Shown here: positions 36,603 through 46,241 of the stretch, piece after piece
Numbering within the stretch: the stretch's first letter is position 1
Layout of the letters: the number at the start of each line of letters is the position of its first letter
Assembly: GCA_026874595.1 (NCBI GenBank)
Contig: JAPPUL010000082.1
Span: 1,118,001 to 1,182,000, forward strand
Source: Sipunculus nudus
Taxonomy: Eukaryota; Annelida; Sipuncula; Golfingiida; Sipunculidae
Reading direction: 5' to 3'
DNA length: 64,000 bases
The notes under the pieces: model-generated
Told to the model about the DNA's origin: nothing
The model's input: only the letters and a program-made list of their open reading frames with translations
Databases searched by the model: none
Program-made: the position numbers and the translations under genes

Positions 36603-37667
36603 ATGCTCTTAAAGAGCGTTGTTATCGCAGTAATGGTAATAAGCACGGTACCGATGTCGCTATTGGCGGAGCGTCGGATTTCAGCGTTTATACAAGATAG
36701 GATAGGGCCGAATAGGGTGGGGCCGTTTGGGATATTGCAACCGCTTGCAGACGTATTTAAGTTTATCTTTAAGGAGGATGTAATACCGGAGCGAGCGAAT
36801 AAGTTTATCTATAACCTAGCGCCGATACTAGCGTTCATCCCTCCGGTAATAGTATTTGGAGTGATACCGTTTGGGAACGTGAGTTGGGGTGAGGAGATGG
36901 GAGGAGTTGAATATTTGATAGGGAGTCGAGGAAGCCTTGCGTTATCGGATATTGGGGTGGGGTTATTATTTGTACTTGCGGTAAGCTCAATAAGTGCCTA
37001 TGGGTTATCATATGGGGGCTGGTCGTCGTTCAGCAAGTATTCGTTAATAGGCGGACTTAGGTCCTCAGCGCAACTAGTTAGTTTTGAGCTTGCAATGGGA
37101 CTTTCTTTAATAAGTATAATAATGTCGTCGGGGAGTTTGTCGTTAGATGATATAGTGATATCGCAAAAGGGATATATACTTGACTATGTGCCAGCTTGGT
37201 ACGTGTTTCGGCAGCCGCTTGCGTTTTTTATATTTTTAGTTACAGCATTTGCAGAAACAAATAGACTGCCATTTGATATGCCGGAGGCGGAGTCAGAGCT
37301 TGTAGGTGGGTATCACACAGAATATAGCGGGCTTAAGTTTGCAATGTTCTTCATGGGAGAATATATAGCAATGTTTTCAATATCAGCTTTAATGGTAACT
37401 TTGTTTTTTGGAGGCTGGTATTTACCTGGAATAGAAAATATTTTTCCTTATGCTGAATACGGGCCCTGGATAGTAGGTTTAATATCGTTTGGAGTATTTA
37501 GTTTGAAGGTGGGTATATTCATATTCTTTTTCATATGGGTACGCTGGACCTTGCCCCGAGTTAGATGGGATCAGCTTATGTATCAGGGTTGGGTGGTGCT
37601 TGTACCGCTTGCAATATTTAATATAATGCTTATGGTATTATTGCAGTACTTTGGATTTAATGTATAA
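36603..37667 (+). CDS. nuoH: NADH-quinone oxidoreductase subunit H
   Basis: NuoH is the membrane subunit that forms the quinone chamber. Its conserved loop AERRISAFIQDRIGPNRVGPFGILQPLADVFK is near residues 22-54, and AFAETNRLPFDMPEAESELVGGYHTEYS near 215-243. About eight hydrophobic segments are present in 354 residues. The ATG at 36603 gives a slightly short N-terminus (the frame is open a few codons upstream without a usual start codon). Gap to nuoG 14 bp. Confidence 0.95.
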   Translation: MLLKSVVIAVMVISTVPMSLLAERRISAFIQDRIGPNRVGPFGILQPLADVFKFIFKEDVIPERANKFIYNLAPILAFIPPVIVFGVIPFGNVSWGEEMGGVEYLIGSRGSLALSDIGVGLLFVLAVSSISAYGLSYGGWSSFSKYSLIGGLRSSAQLVSFELAMGLSLISIIMSSGSLSLDDIVISQKGYILDYVPAWYVFRQPLAFFIFLVTAFAETNRLPFDMPEAESELVGGYHTEYSGLKFAMFFMGEYIAMFSISALMVTLFFGGWYLPGIENIFPYAEYGPWIVGLISFGVFSLKVGIFIFFFIWVRWTLPRVRWDQLMYQGWVVLVPLAIFNIMLMVLLQYFGFNV

Positions 37668-37703
37668 TATGCTGGTATTTTGTGGGGATTAGATTTGAGT
37701 TTA

Positions 37704-37734
37704 ATGAGAGTAAATAGATGAGAGTAAATAGATG
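37704..37734 (+). repeat. 14-bp direct repeat overlapping the nuoI start
   Basis: The unit atgagagtaaatag occurs in near-tandem copies (about 37704-37717 and 37718-37731), followed by atgag of nuoI. The duplication has produced an extra ATG at 37718 that leads to a stop after five codons (atg aga gta aat aga tga); the real start at 37732 is the next copy. Confidence 0.85.
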
Positions 37735-38199
37735 AGAGAATATAAAAAGAAATATAAAAAGATAAGCTTATTAGAGAAGTTTTACTTCTTTAGTATACTA
37801 AGAGGTCTTTTGCATACATTGAAGCATCTTTTGAAAGTTAAGAAATTTACAATACAATATCCTGAGGAAAAACCAGAGTATTCAAGCCGATTTCGAGGTT
37901 TGCATAGGCTTAAGCAAGATGAAAAAGGGCGTATAAAATGCGTTGCGTGTTTCATGTGCGCAACCGCCTGCCCATCAAACTGTATATTTATAGAAGCATC
38001 GCCATCACCTGAAGGGTATGGTCCTGATAGGGACAAGTATCCAGCATCTTTTACAATAGATGAGCTTAGGTGTATATTTTGTGGGTATTGCGTTGAAGCT
38101 TGTCCTTGCGATGCTATTGAGATGACTCATAAACATCCTGAGGTATATGGTAAGCGACAGGATTTTATATATGATCGAGAAAAGCTTTTAAGCATGTAG
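37732..38199 (+). CDS. nuoI: NADH-quinone oxidoreductase subunit I
   Basis: NuoI carries two [4Fe-4S] clusters (N6a and N6b). The 155-residue protein has [15 protein letters not shown] and [15 protein letters not shown], both of the 8Fe ferredoxin type, and the amphipathic N-terminal helix [24 protein letters not shown] of the family. It starts at ATG 37732 inside a duplicated 14-bp sequence. 64-bp gap after nuoH. Confidence 0.95.
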   Translation: MREYKKKYKKISLLEKFYFFSILRGLLHTLKHLLKVKKFTIQYPEEKPEYSSRFRGLHRLKQDEKGRIKCVACFMCATACPSNCIFIEASPSPEGYGPDRDKYPASFTIDELRCIFCGYCVEACPCDAIEMTHKHPEVYGKRQDFIYDREKLLSM

Positions 38200-38319
38200 T
38201 ATTTATGAGAGTGATGCACAAAAGCAGTTTATTTGTCTATTAAAAGGATATGATAGTAAAAGTGTAGTAAAGGCTATAAAATATTAATATAAAACTAATT
38301 AATTGATGGAGAGAAGAAT

Positions 38320-38976
38320 TTGGATAACCAGATAGTGCAGGAGGCACTATTTATCATATTTAGCATAAGTACGATATCACTTGCACTACTTGTAATATAT
38401 CTTAAAAATCCAATATATAGCTCAATAGCATTAATTGCGTCGTTTATCCCGATAGCGGGGATATATTTGTTAATGTCAGCTCCATTTGTTGCAATAATTG
38501 AGGTTTTAGTGTATGCGGGAGCGATAATGGTACTTTTTACTTTTGTTATAATGATGGTGGACTTGGGGAAGAAGGAATATGAGGTAGACAAGAGTATGAT
38601 ATATAAACTTCTTTCTTTAGTGTTAATACTGTCATTTTTAATAGTGCTACCTCTGTTGCTTTTCTTTAGCCCGACTGATGTTAGTAATAAAAAGGCTGGG
38701 TATACAAAAGTCTTAAATAAGACAGGTGATGGAACAGATGATGGGAATGAAGAGAGTTTAGGTAGGATTTTAGACAAAGAGGGTCTTAAAGAATTTGGTT
38801 CGACAAAAAAGATAGGGGAATATATATTTGGCAAGACAGAAGGAACAAAAGAGGCGACGTTAAAAAATAACAGTGAAAGCATAGCAATAATCTCCTTTGA
38901 GTTAACATCAATACTTATAATAGTATCAATAATAGGGGTTTTGATATTAGCAGGACGATATGGGAGGCAAAAATAG
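38320..38976 (+). CDS. nuoJ: NADH-quinone oxidoreductase subunit J
   Basis: NuoJ is a membrane subunit with five hydrophobic segments. The early part (FSISTISLALLVIYLKNPIYSSIAL) and EVLVYAGAIMVLFTFVIMMVD at about 60-83 are typical of the family. Residues 120-190 form an unusually long hydrophilic insertion rich in Gly, Asp and Glu between segments 4 and 5, so the protein is 218 residues. TTG start at 38320 with GGAG 8 bases upstream. Confidence 0.92.
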   Translation: MDNQIVQEALFIIFSISTISLALLVIYLKNPIYSSIALIASFIPIAGIYLLMSAPFVAIIEVLVYAGAIMVLFTFVIMMVDLGKKEYEVDKSMIYKLLSLVLILSFLIVLPLLLFFSPTDVSNKKAGYTKVLNKTGDGTDDGNEESLGRILDKEGLKEFGSTKKIGEYIFGKTEGTKEATLKNNSESIAIISFELTSILIIVSIIGVLILAGRYGRQK

Positions 38977-39297
38977 TTGAACTTTTTTACTCTAAATAAT
39001 AGCATAATACTAGGATTAATACTTTTTGGCATTGGGGCATATGGGGTTATAACAAAGCGTAATTTGCTTGTAGTATTAATGAGTCTTGAGATAATGTTCA
39101 ATGCGGTAGGCCTAATAATAATTGCCTTTAATTATTTTAAATATTATAAAGTTGGAGCTGAGGCGGGACATTATTTTGTGTTATTGATAATAGCAGTGGC
39201 GGCGTGTGAGGCAGCGGTAGGGCTTGCATTGCTTGTTACAATATATAAAAACAAAAGAAAAATAGATGTAGATAATCTAACGGGACTACGGGGGTAG
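38977..39297 (+). CDS. nuoK: NADH-quinone oxidoreductase subunit K
   Basis: NuoK is a small, three-helix membrane subunit. The 106-residue protein has GAYGVITKRNLLVVLMSLEIMFNAVGL with the conserved Glu in the second helix, and AACEAAVGLALLVTIYK with the second Glu. TTG start directly after the nuoJ stop; GGGAGG 10 bases upstream. Translation is probably coupled to nuoJ. Confidence 0.95.
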   Translation: MNFFTLNNSIILGLILFGIGAYGVITKRNLLVVLMSLEIMFNAVGLIIIAFNYFKYYKVGAEAGHYFVLLIIAVAACEAAVGLALLVTIYKNKRKIDVDNLTGLRG

Positions 39298-41232
39298 GTG
39301 AACTTGCTAATACTAATAGCCTTTTTACCTTTACTAGGCTTTATACTAAATGGACTTTTTGGCAAACGTCTTAGTGTAAGGTATGTGCATATAATAGGGT
39401 GTACAACGGTATTAGTGTCATTTATATTGTCGTTTATAATACTTTTAGATTTGGCATTTGGAGGGGGCGCACCACTAGAACATACATTATATAGCTGGTT
39501 TCGCGCTGGAGAGCTTGACATTTCATTTGGGTTTAGGGTAGATGAGCTTTCTATAGTTATGATGAATGTAATAACCGGTGTTGGATTTTTAATACACCTT
39601 TACTCAACAGGTTATATGAAAGGGGATTTAGGAGTACATAAGTTTTTCTCATATTTAAATCTGTTTACGTTTTCCATGTTGGTGCTTGTGATGGCAGATA
39701 ATCTGGTATTACTCTTTCTTGGGTGGGAGGGTGTAGGCCTTTGCTCGTATTTGCTTATTGGCTTTTGGTATAAGAATATAGATTTTGCAAAAGCAGGCAA
39801 GAAAGCATTTATAGTAAATAGGATAGGGGATTTAGGATTTATACTTGGGATATTTTTAATATTTGCCTACTTTGGGACGCTAGATTTTGCTTCTCTTGAA
39901 AGTTATATAAAAGGGAATGAAAAAGTAGTAGAAGGGCTTGTCTCAGGGGGAGTAATAACGATAATAACGTTGTTATTATTTGTAGGAGCAACAGGCAAGT
40001 CAGCCCAAATACCACTATATACCTGGTTACCGGACGCGATGGCGGGTCCAACACCGGTTAGCGCATTAATCCACGCAGCAACTATGGTAACAGCGGGAGT
40101 ATACATGATAGGTCGGCTGCATTATTTGTTTAGCCTGTCATCTACGACAATGCTGATTATTCTAATAATAGGAGGAGCAACAGCCCTATACGCAGGAACA
40201 ATAGCAATAAGTCAAAATGATATAAAGAAAGTGCTTGCCTATTCGACAGTGAGCCAACTTGGGTATATGTTTATGGCGATGGCAGTAGGAGCTTTTTCGG
40301 TTGGGATATTTCACTTAGTAACGCATGCGTTTTTCAAAGCACTTTTATTCTTGTGTGCAGGCTCGGTGATATTAGCAACACATCATGAACAGGACATGAA
40401 TAAGATGGGCAAACTAAAGTCAAAGTTGCCAATAACCTATTATACAATGCTAATAGGGGCTTTAGCGCTTAGCGGGGTATTGCCTTATATATCTGGTTTT
40501 ATGAGTAAGGATTTAATACTTGAAAAGGTTAAGTCATATGAGATGTTATTGTTTGGTTATGAACTTGGCTATATTTTTTGGATAGTTGGTGTTTTAGGAG
40601 CATTGTTTACGGCAATGTATAGCTTTCGTCTTATGGGTTTAACGTTTTGGGGGAGTAAGACTAAAATGTCTTTAGAAGATTATGAACATGTGGGCGAGCC
40701 ATCTAAGGTGATGAGCGGAGTTTTGGTGGTGCTTGCGCTATTGGCTTTATTTGGGGGATTTATAGGGTATTCTGGTTTTATTGTGGGGGGTGATATACAT
40801 ATATTTTTGTCGAACGTTTTTGGCAAACAGGTTGTTGAAGTCCCACATATAGCTTTAGTGACGATACTTGGGATAATATTTGCTATAGGAGCCGGCATTG
40901 TATATGGAAAGAGTTTGAGTATGCCTGATAAGTTTGCCACAAGTTATATTGGTCGGATATTTTATAAGCTTTCTTATAATAAATATTATATAGATGAGCT
41001 ATATGATTTTATATTTGTGAGACCGCTTATAAAGGGATCGAGATACTTATGGCGTCGTTTTGATGTTTTGGTAATTGATGGGCTAGTAAATGGGGTTGGC
41101 CTTTTGGCAAGAAGGATTGGTAATTTGTTTGGGAATGTGCAATCTGGAAATATTAGTGTGTATGCGTTTACCTTACTTTTGGGGGTAGTATTTGTATTGC
41201 TATATATATTATACTCTCTTAAAGTAGGGTAA
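39298..41232 (+). CDS. nuoL: NADH-quinone oxidoreductase subunit L
   Basis: NuoL is a large antiporter-like proton-pumping subunit of 644 residues. It has the conserved core WEGVGLCSYLLIGFW, ATGKSAQIPLYTWLPDAMAGPTPVSALIHAATMVTAGVYMIGR (about 230-272) and HAFFKALLFLCAGSV with the lysine channel. The C-terminal lateral helix and final helix are present. GTG start adjoining the nuoK stop, so translation is probably coupled. Confidence 0.96.
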   Translation: MNLLILIAFLPLLGFILNGLFGKRLSVRYVHIIGCTTVLVSFILSFIILLDLAFGGGAPLEHTLYSWFRAGELDISFGFRVDELSIVMMNVITGVGFLIHLYSTGYMKGDLGVHKFFSYLNLFTFSMLVLVMADNLVLLFLGWEGVGLCSYLLIGFWYKNIDFAKAGKKAFIVNRIGDLGFILGIFLIFAYFGTLDFASLESYIKGNEKVVEGLVSGGVITIITLLLFVGATGKSAQIPLYTWLPDAMAGPTPVSALIHAATMVTAGVYMIGRLHYLFSLSSTTMLIILIIGGATALYAGTIAISQNDIKKVLAYSTVSQLGYMFMAMAVGAFSVGIFHLVTHAFFKALLFLCAGSVILATHHEQDMNKMGKLKSKLPITYYTMLIGALALSGVLPYISGFMSKDLILEKVKSYEMLLFGYELGYIFWIVGVLGALFTAMYSFRLMGLTFWGSKTKMSLEDYEHVGEPSKVMSGVLVVLALLALFGGFIGYSGFIVGGDIHIFLSNVFGKQVVEVPHIALVTILGIIFAIGAGIVYGKSLSMPDKFATSYIGRIFYKLSYNKYYIDELYDFIFVRPLIKGSRYLWRRFDVLVIDGLVNGVGLLARRIGNLFGNVQSGNISVYAFTLLLGVVFVLLYILYSLKVG

Positions 41233-41295
41233 AGTATGGTAAGGATATTTTTAGCTTTCATGTATTTTTTGAAGATGATATAAAGGGTTTTTTAA

Positions 41296-42936
41296 ATGGG
41301 ACTTATGAGTGTATTATTATTTTTGCCTGTTATAGGGGCATTAGTAGTACTCTTTTTGCCAAAGGATAAAGTATATAGTGAAGATAGAAACGGGACAGTT
41401 TTAAAGGTTATAGGTTTTGTATTTTCTTTTCTTGTATTTTTACTATCACTACCGCTTTTCACTTATGTAGGGAGTCATTATCCGGGGACTAATATATTTG
41501 AATGGTTTAATACAAATGTAATTATCGTTACAGAGGGCGGACAAAGAATAGCAGGTTTTTCTGAAGTTGTACCCTGGCTTAATTTAGGTTTTGTAGATGT
41601 AAATGCAAGCTATCATTTGCAAGTGGATGCAATAAGTATACTAATGATAGTACTTACAACGCTTTTAATACCAATTACAATTCTTGCCTCATGGAGGTCA
41701 ATATCTTTTAGGATAAAAGAATTTATAGTATGTATGCTTTTAATGGAAGCAGGGATGCTTGGAGCTTTTATGGCATGGGACTTACTTTTATTCTATCTAT
41801 TTTGGGAAGTGATGCTAATCCCGATGTATTTTATTATAGGGGTATGGGGAGGAGAAAGCAAGGTCTATGCAGCAGTTAAGTTTTTTATATATACACTAGT
41901 CGGGAGCTTACTAATGTTTCTGGGCATAATATATATATACCTTGAAGTGGGAACATTTAATTTAAGTACGATATACGAACAAAGTTATACTCTAAATATA
42001 ATATATGATGTACTTGGATATGGAATTAGTGTAGAAACGATACTCTTCCTTGCATTTTTTTTATCCTTTGCGATCAAGGTTCCTATATTCCCGTTTCATA
42101 CATGGCTTCCAGATGCGCACGTTCAAGCCCCAACAGCAGGTAGTGTAATTCTTGCAGGTGTTTTATTAAAAATGGGAACATATGGATTTATAAGATTTGC
42201 AATACCTTTTTTCCCAAATGCGTCCTTTAACTTTGCACCATATATCTCTATCTTGGCGATAGTGGGTATAATATACGGAGCATTGATGGCGTTGGCCCAG
42301 AAGGATATAAAGAAACTAATAGCGTATTCGTCGGTAAGCCATCTTGGATTTGTAATGCTTGGTCTTTTTGCCTTTAGCAGCGGACTTGATGGTAAAATGT
42401 TCTTGTCGTATCAGGGCGTTAGTGGAGCAATATATCAAATGATAAACCATGGACTTAGTACGGGATTGTTGTTTTTGCTTGTAGGAATACTTTATGAAAG
42501 GCGTCACACAAAAGATATAGAAGCTTTCGGGGGATTATCTTCAGTTATGCCTATATATGCGGTAGTCTTTATGATAACGACACTATCATCGATAGGGCTT
42601 CCGGGCTTAAATGGCTTTATAGGCGAGTTTTTAATACTTATTGGCAGTTTTAGGGCAAATTGGGTATATGGGACTTTGGGTGCCTTTGGTATCATTCTTT
42701 CTGCAGTATACATGTTATATCTTTATCAGAAGGTATTTTTTGGTGAGTGTGTTTTGAAAGAGAATAAAGCATTAAAGGATCTTACAAAAAGAGAGTTAAG
42801 CATTTTTGTACCTCTTATAATACTTGTTATACTTATGGGAGTATATCCTAATTTGTTTTTGGACAAGATAGAACTTTCATTAAACACTATATTTTCGGCA
42901 ATGCCTCAGATAAATAAGATTAACTGGTTATACTAA
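41296..42936 (+). CDS. nuoM: NADH-quinone oxidoreductase subunit M
   Basis: NuoM is a second antiporter-like proton-pumping subunit, 546 residues. AIKVPIFPFHTWLPDAHVQAPTAGSVILAGVLLKMGTYGFIRF and ALAQKDIKKLIAYSSVSHLGFVMLG contain the channel Lys and Glu residues; FWEVMLIPMYFIIGVWGG is near residue 175. Its stop overlaps the nuoN ATG by one base (TAATG), typical of translational coupling. Confidence 0.96.
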   Translation: MGLMSVLLFLPVIGALVVLFLPKDKVYSEDRNGTVLKVIGFVFSFLVFLLSLPLFTYVGSHYPGTNIFEWFNTNVIIVTEGGQRIAGFSEVVPWLNLGFVDVNASYHLQVDAISILMIVLTTLLIPITILASWRSISFRIKEFIVCMLLMEAGMLGAFMAWDLLLFYLFWEVMLIPMYFIIGVWGGESKVYAAVKFFIYTLVGSLLMFLGIIYIYLEVGTFNLSTIYEQSYTLNIIYDVLGYGISVETILFLAFFLSFAIKVPIFPFHTWLPDAHVQAPTAGSVILAGVLLKMGTYGFIRFAIPFFPNASFNFAPYISILAIVGIIYGALMALAQKDIKKLIAYSSVSHLGFVMLGLFAFSSGLDGKMFLSYQGVSGAIYQMINHGLSTGLLFLLVGILYERRHTKDIEAFGGLSSVMPIYAVVFMITTLSSIGLPGLNGFIGEFLILIGSFRANWVYGTLGAFGIILSAVYMLYLYQKVFFGECVLKENKALKDLTKRELSIFVPLIILVILMGVYPNLFLDKIELSLNTIFSAMPQINKINWLY

Positions 42937-44375
42937 TGTTTGATACAGTACTATATGTGACAAAGCCCATAATAATTCTTACGGCTACAGGCCTCATAAC
43001 CTTATTGCTTGAAGTGCTTAGCAAAAAGAGCGTAAACAAAAAGCCAGTATATATAACTTCCTTTGCAGGGCTTTTTTATACTCTATATACCATAAGCGAT
43101 TATATACTAAACTTCGAAGAAGAGCTTATAATATTTAGCGGTTCTTTAAAGCTGGATGAGTTTTCTTTGGGCATAGCGTTAGTACTTGTACTTGGAGCCC
43201 TATTAGTGCTCTTGCTTTCTTATTATTCATTTGGGGATAGTAAAAGAGATTCTGTAAACTTTTGTAGTTTAATGCTTTTTGGAGTTGTTGGGATGGTAAG
43301 CCTTGTTTTTTCGAATGACATGTTTACGTTTTTCATAAGTTTTGAAGTTATGTCAGTTAGTGTATATATACTCTCAGGTTTTGACATAAAAGACTTTAGA
43401 AGCAACGAGGCAGGTATAAAGTATTTAATACTTGGAGCATTTTCGACTGCGTTTTTGATATTGGGAATAGCGTTTTTGTATGGTTCAAGTGGGCAGATGG
43501 TATTTGACAAGATAGTTGAGCATTATAGTAGTAGTATATTAGGTGATGATGAGCTTTATGCTTATTTGGGACTTGGGCTTGTGCTTATAGGATTTTTATT
43601 CAAGGTGGGAGCGGTACCGTTTCATCAATGGATGCCAGACGCATATGAAGGGGCCCCTACTGTAGTTACAGCCTTTATGTCAACTTGTGTTAAGGTGGCA
43701 GCTTTTGGGATATTGTTTAGGAGTTTGTTTAGTTTCTTCAGGGTGTTAGATCACCAAATAATTATAGACATACTGATAGTAGTTAGTGTACTTACGGTTT
43801 TAGTTGGAAATTTTCTTGCCTTAGTCCAAAACAATATAAAGCGAATAATAGCATTTTCGGGGATAGGGCATACAGGGTATATTTTGATATATTTGGTTGC
43901 GGGGCTTAAATCAGATATAGTAAATTACAATCCGTTATTGTTTTATCTTTTATCTTATGTGATAATGAATGTTGGGATATTTGCGGGACTTCTTAATATA
44001 AGCGAACAAACACTTGTTGGGATACGTGGGCTTGGGTATAGGAATCGGTTTTTAGGATTTTCAATGAGTGTATTTTTATTTTCACTTGCAGGGATTCCGT
44101 TAACTTCTGGTTTTATGGGAAAGTTTTTCATATTCAAATACGCATTATCCCAAGAGCTTTATGTATTATCGATAATAGGAATACTAAGTGCAGTGGTATC
44201 GTTTTATTACTATCTTAGGATAATAGTGTATATGTATTTAAAGGATGAAAGCTATGAATATCCGCTACTTAGGGCAAGATGGAGTTATATAGTTGTTGCT
44301 TTGGTGGGGATGGTGCTTACCTTATCGCTTGGGATATATCCGGACCTTGGCTTTTACTTTCTTTTAGGTTATTAG
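42936..44375 (+). CDS. nuoN: NADH-quinone oxidoreductase subunit N
   Basis: NuoN is the third antiporter-like pump, 479 residues. KVGAVPFHQWMPDAYEGAPTVVTAFMSTCVKVAAF, ALVQNNIKRIIAFSGIGHTGYILIYL and FSLAGIPLTSGFMGKF are family signatures. It ends the nuo operon; the following 148 bp contain a promoter for ilvB and no strong hairpin terminator. Confidence 0.96.
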   Translation: MFDTVLYVTKPIIILTATGLITLLLEVLSKKSVNKKPVYITSFAGLFYTLYTISDYILNFEEELIIFSGSLKLDEFSLGIALVLVLGALLVLLLSYYSFGDSKRDSVNFCSLMLFGVVGMVSLVFSNDMFTFFISFEVMSVSVYILSGFDIKDFRSNEAGIKYLILGAFSTAFLILGIAFLYGSSGQMVFDKIVEHYSSSILGDDELYAYLGLGLVLIGFLFKVGAVPFHQWMPDAYEGAPTVVTAFMSTCVKVAAFGILFRSLFSFFRVLDHQIIIDILIVVSVLTVLVGNFLALVQNNIKRIIAFSGIGHTGYILIYLVAGLKSDIVNYNPLLFYLLSYVIMNVGIFAGLLNISEQTLVGIRGLGYRNRFLGFSMSVFLFSLAGIPLTSGFMGKFFIFKYALSQELYVLSIIGILSAVVSFYYYLRIIVYMYLKDESYEYPLLRARWSYIVVALVGMVLTLSLGIYPDLGFYFLLGY

Positions 44376-44446
44376 ATAAAAACTAAAATAACCTATAATA
44401 TTCAAAAATATTGAAAAAATCCAAATATAGTATAAAAACGAATAAG

Positions 44447-44475
44447 TTGACTTTGGGCTAAATTTATATTAGACT
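44447..44475 (+). promoter_or_regulatory. Promoter of ilvBN
   Basis: TTGACT at 44447-44452, 17-base spacer, TAGACT at 44470-44475, about 50 bases before the ilvB start. It matches sigma-70 consensus at 5 of 6 and 4 of 6 bases. Confidence 0.55.
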
Positions 44476-44523
44476 TGCTCTTTAATCTAAAAGATATATA
44501 TAAATAAAGAAGGGATAAATGTT

Positions 44524-46224
44524 TTGAAAAAGACGGGCTCACAAATAGTAATAGAGTTTTTAAAGAGGCATGGAGTTAAGGTGATATTTGGATATCCTGG
44601 TGGTGCTATATTGCCAATATATGATGAGTTACACAGATCGGATATAAAGCATATATTGTGCAGACACGAACAAGGAGCAATCCACGCAGCAGAGGGTTAT
44701 GCCAAGTCTACCGGGGAAATAGGCGTTGCATTTGCAACCTCAGGACCTGGAGCAACGAATCTGGTAACAGGGCTTGCTGATGCGAAGATGGATTCAGTGC
44801 CAATACTTGCGATAACAGGGCAGGTTCCTGGCGAGTTAATAGGTACGGATGCTTTTCAGGAGGCAGATATATTTGGAATAAGCGTACCGATAACTAAAAT
44901 AAACAAGTTAGTCCGACGCGTAGAAGATCTTGCAACAGCGCTTGAGGAATCTTACACGGTGGCGATGTCAGGGCGGCCTGGTCCTGCGCTTATAGATATT
45001 CCAAAAGACGTACAGCTTGCTGAAACTGATGAGTATGAGTTTGTATTAGATGATATAATAAGGCGTAAATATGTTGATATAGGGAATAAAATAGAGGGAG
45101 ATTTAGAAGGGCTTGTAAAGGCTCTAAACGAAGCAGAAAGGCCTTTGTTGTATGTTGGGGGCGGAGCTAATGTATCAGGGGCAGGAGGGGTTGTCGCAAA
45201 GCTTTCGGAGAAGGCAAACATACCTGTAGTAATGACATTAATGGGGCTTGGAGCAATACCGACAGAGCATCCTAGGTCGTTGGGGATGCTTGGTATGCAC
45301 GGGTCAAAATATGCAAACTATTCTGTATCAGATTGTGATTTATTAATAGCGCTTGGAGCGAGGTTTGATGATCGCGTAACAGGGAAGGTGAGTAAATTTG
45401 CAAAACAAGCAAAGATAGCTCATATAGACATAGACAAAGCAGAGATAGGAAAAATAATACAAGTAGATTATGCAGTAGTAGGGGATTTAAAGAAGGTCGT
45501 AGAAGAGCTTATAAAGCGAGTGAGTGCAAAAGATGAGCGTTCAGAGTGGCTTGAACGGGTAGCTGAGCTTAAAAACAAGTATCCCTATAGATATAGACAA
45601 AGCGAAGAGAGGATAAAGCCACAGTATTTCATAGAGGAGCTTAGTAAAGCAACAAACGGGGAGGCAATAGTTACAACGGACGTGGGTCAGCATCAGATGT
45701 GGGTGGCGCAGTATTATAAGTTTAAGAACTCCCGAAGTATGCTAACAAGTGGAGGACTTGGGACGATGGGATTTGGGTTTCCAGCGGCGATAGGAGCGGC
45801 ACTTGCATATCCAAATAGGCAGGTATTCACGATAACGGGTGATGGAAGTTTCCAAATGAATATCCAAGAGCTTGCAACGTGCACAGTATATGGGATGAAG
45901 GTAAAGATTGTTGTATTAAACAATGGTTTTTTAGGTATGGTGAGGCAGTGGCAAGAGTTATTTTACGAGTCAAACTTTTCAGGTAGTGATTTTAATTATA
46001 ATCCGGACTTTGTGGCAATAGCAAAGGCGTATGGCCTTGATGCTAAGCTTATAACAAAACCAGAAGAAGTTAATAGCGGGATAGAATTTCTACTAGAGAG
46101 TGATAAGACAGCCCTGCTTGAGGTAATGATTCCCACAGCAGAGAAGGTATTTCCTATGGTACCGGCGGGTGGTGCGATAAGCGATAGTATAGATATAGAT
46201 GACATAAAAGAGGAAAAAGAGTAA
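44524..46224 (+). CDS. ilvB: Acetolactate synthase, catalytic subunit
   Basis: Acetohydroxyacid synthase large subunit, the first step of branched-chain amino acid synthesis. The 566-residue protein is ThDP-dependent. The catalytic Glu49 is in CRHEQGAIHAAEGYAK, and the ThDP/Mg motif is GDGSFQMNIQEL to LNNGFLGM near the C-terminus. FAD-binding features (ALGARFDDRVTG) are kept. Start is TTG at 44524 preceded by AAGGGA; an ATG 5 bases earlier is out of frame. Followed after 17 bp by the regulatory subunit ilvN. Confidence 0.95.
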   Translation: MKKTGSQIVIEFLKRHGVKVIFGYPGGAILPIYDELHRSDIKHILCRHEQGAIHAAEGYAKSTGEIGVAFATSGPGATNLVTGLADAKMDSVPILAITGQVPGELIGTDAFQEADIFGISVPITKINKLVRRVEDLATALEESYTVAMSGRPGPALIDIPKDVQLAETDEYEFVLDDIIRRKYVDIGNKIEGDLEGLVKALNEAERPLLYVGGGANVSGAGGVVAKLSEKANIPVVMTLMGLGAIPTEHPRSLGMLGMHGSKYANYSVSDCDLLIALGARFDDRVTGKVSKFAKQAKIAHIDIDKAEIGKIIQVDYAVVGDLKKVVEELIKRVSAKDERSEWLERVAELKNKYPYRYRQSEERIKPQYFIEELSKATNGEAIVTTDVGQHQMWVAQYYKFKNSRSMLTSGGLGTMGFGFPAAIGAALAYPNRQVFTITGDGSFQMNIQELATCTVYGMKVKIVVLNNGFLGMVRQWQELFYESNFSGSDFNYNPDFVAIAKAYGLDAKLITKPEEVNSGIEFLLESDKTALLEVMIPTAEKVFPMVPAGGAISDSIDIDDIKEEKE

Positions 46225-46241
46225 AGGGATTAAAAGAAGAA

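Noticed and set aside
38295-39101. 268-codon reverse-strand open frame
   Set aside because: It lies antisense to nuoJ and nuoK, both clearly conserved; its product is low-complexity Ile/Asn/Thr-rich without recognisable motifs.
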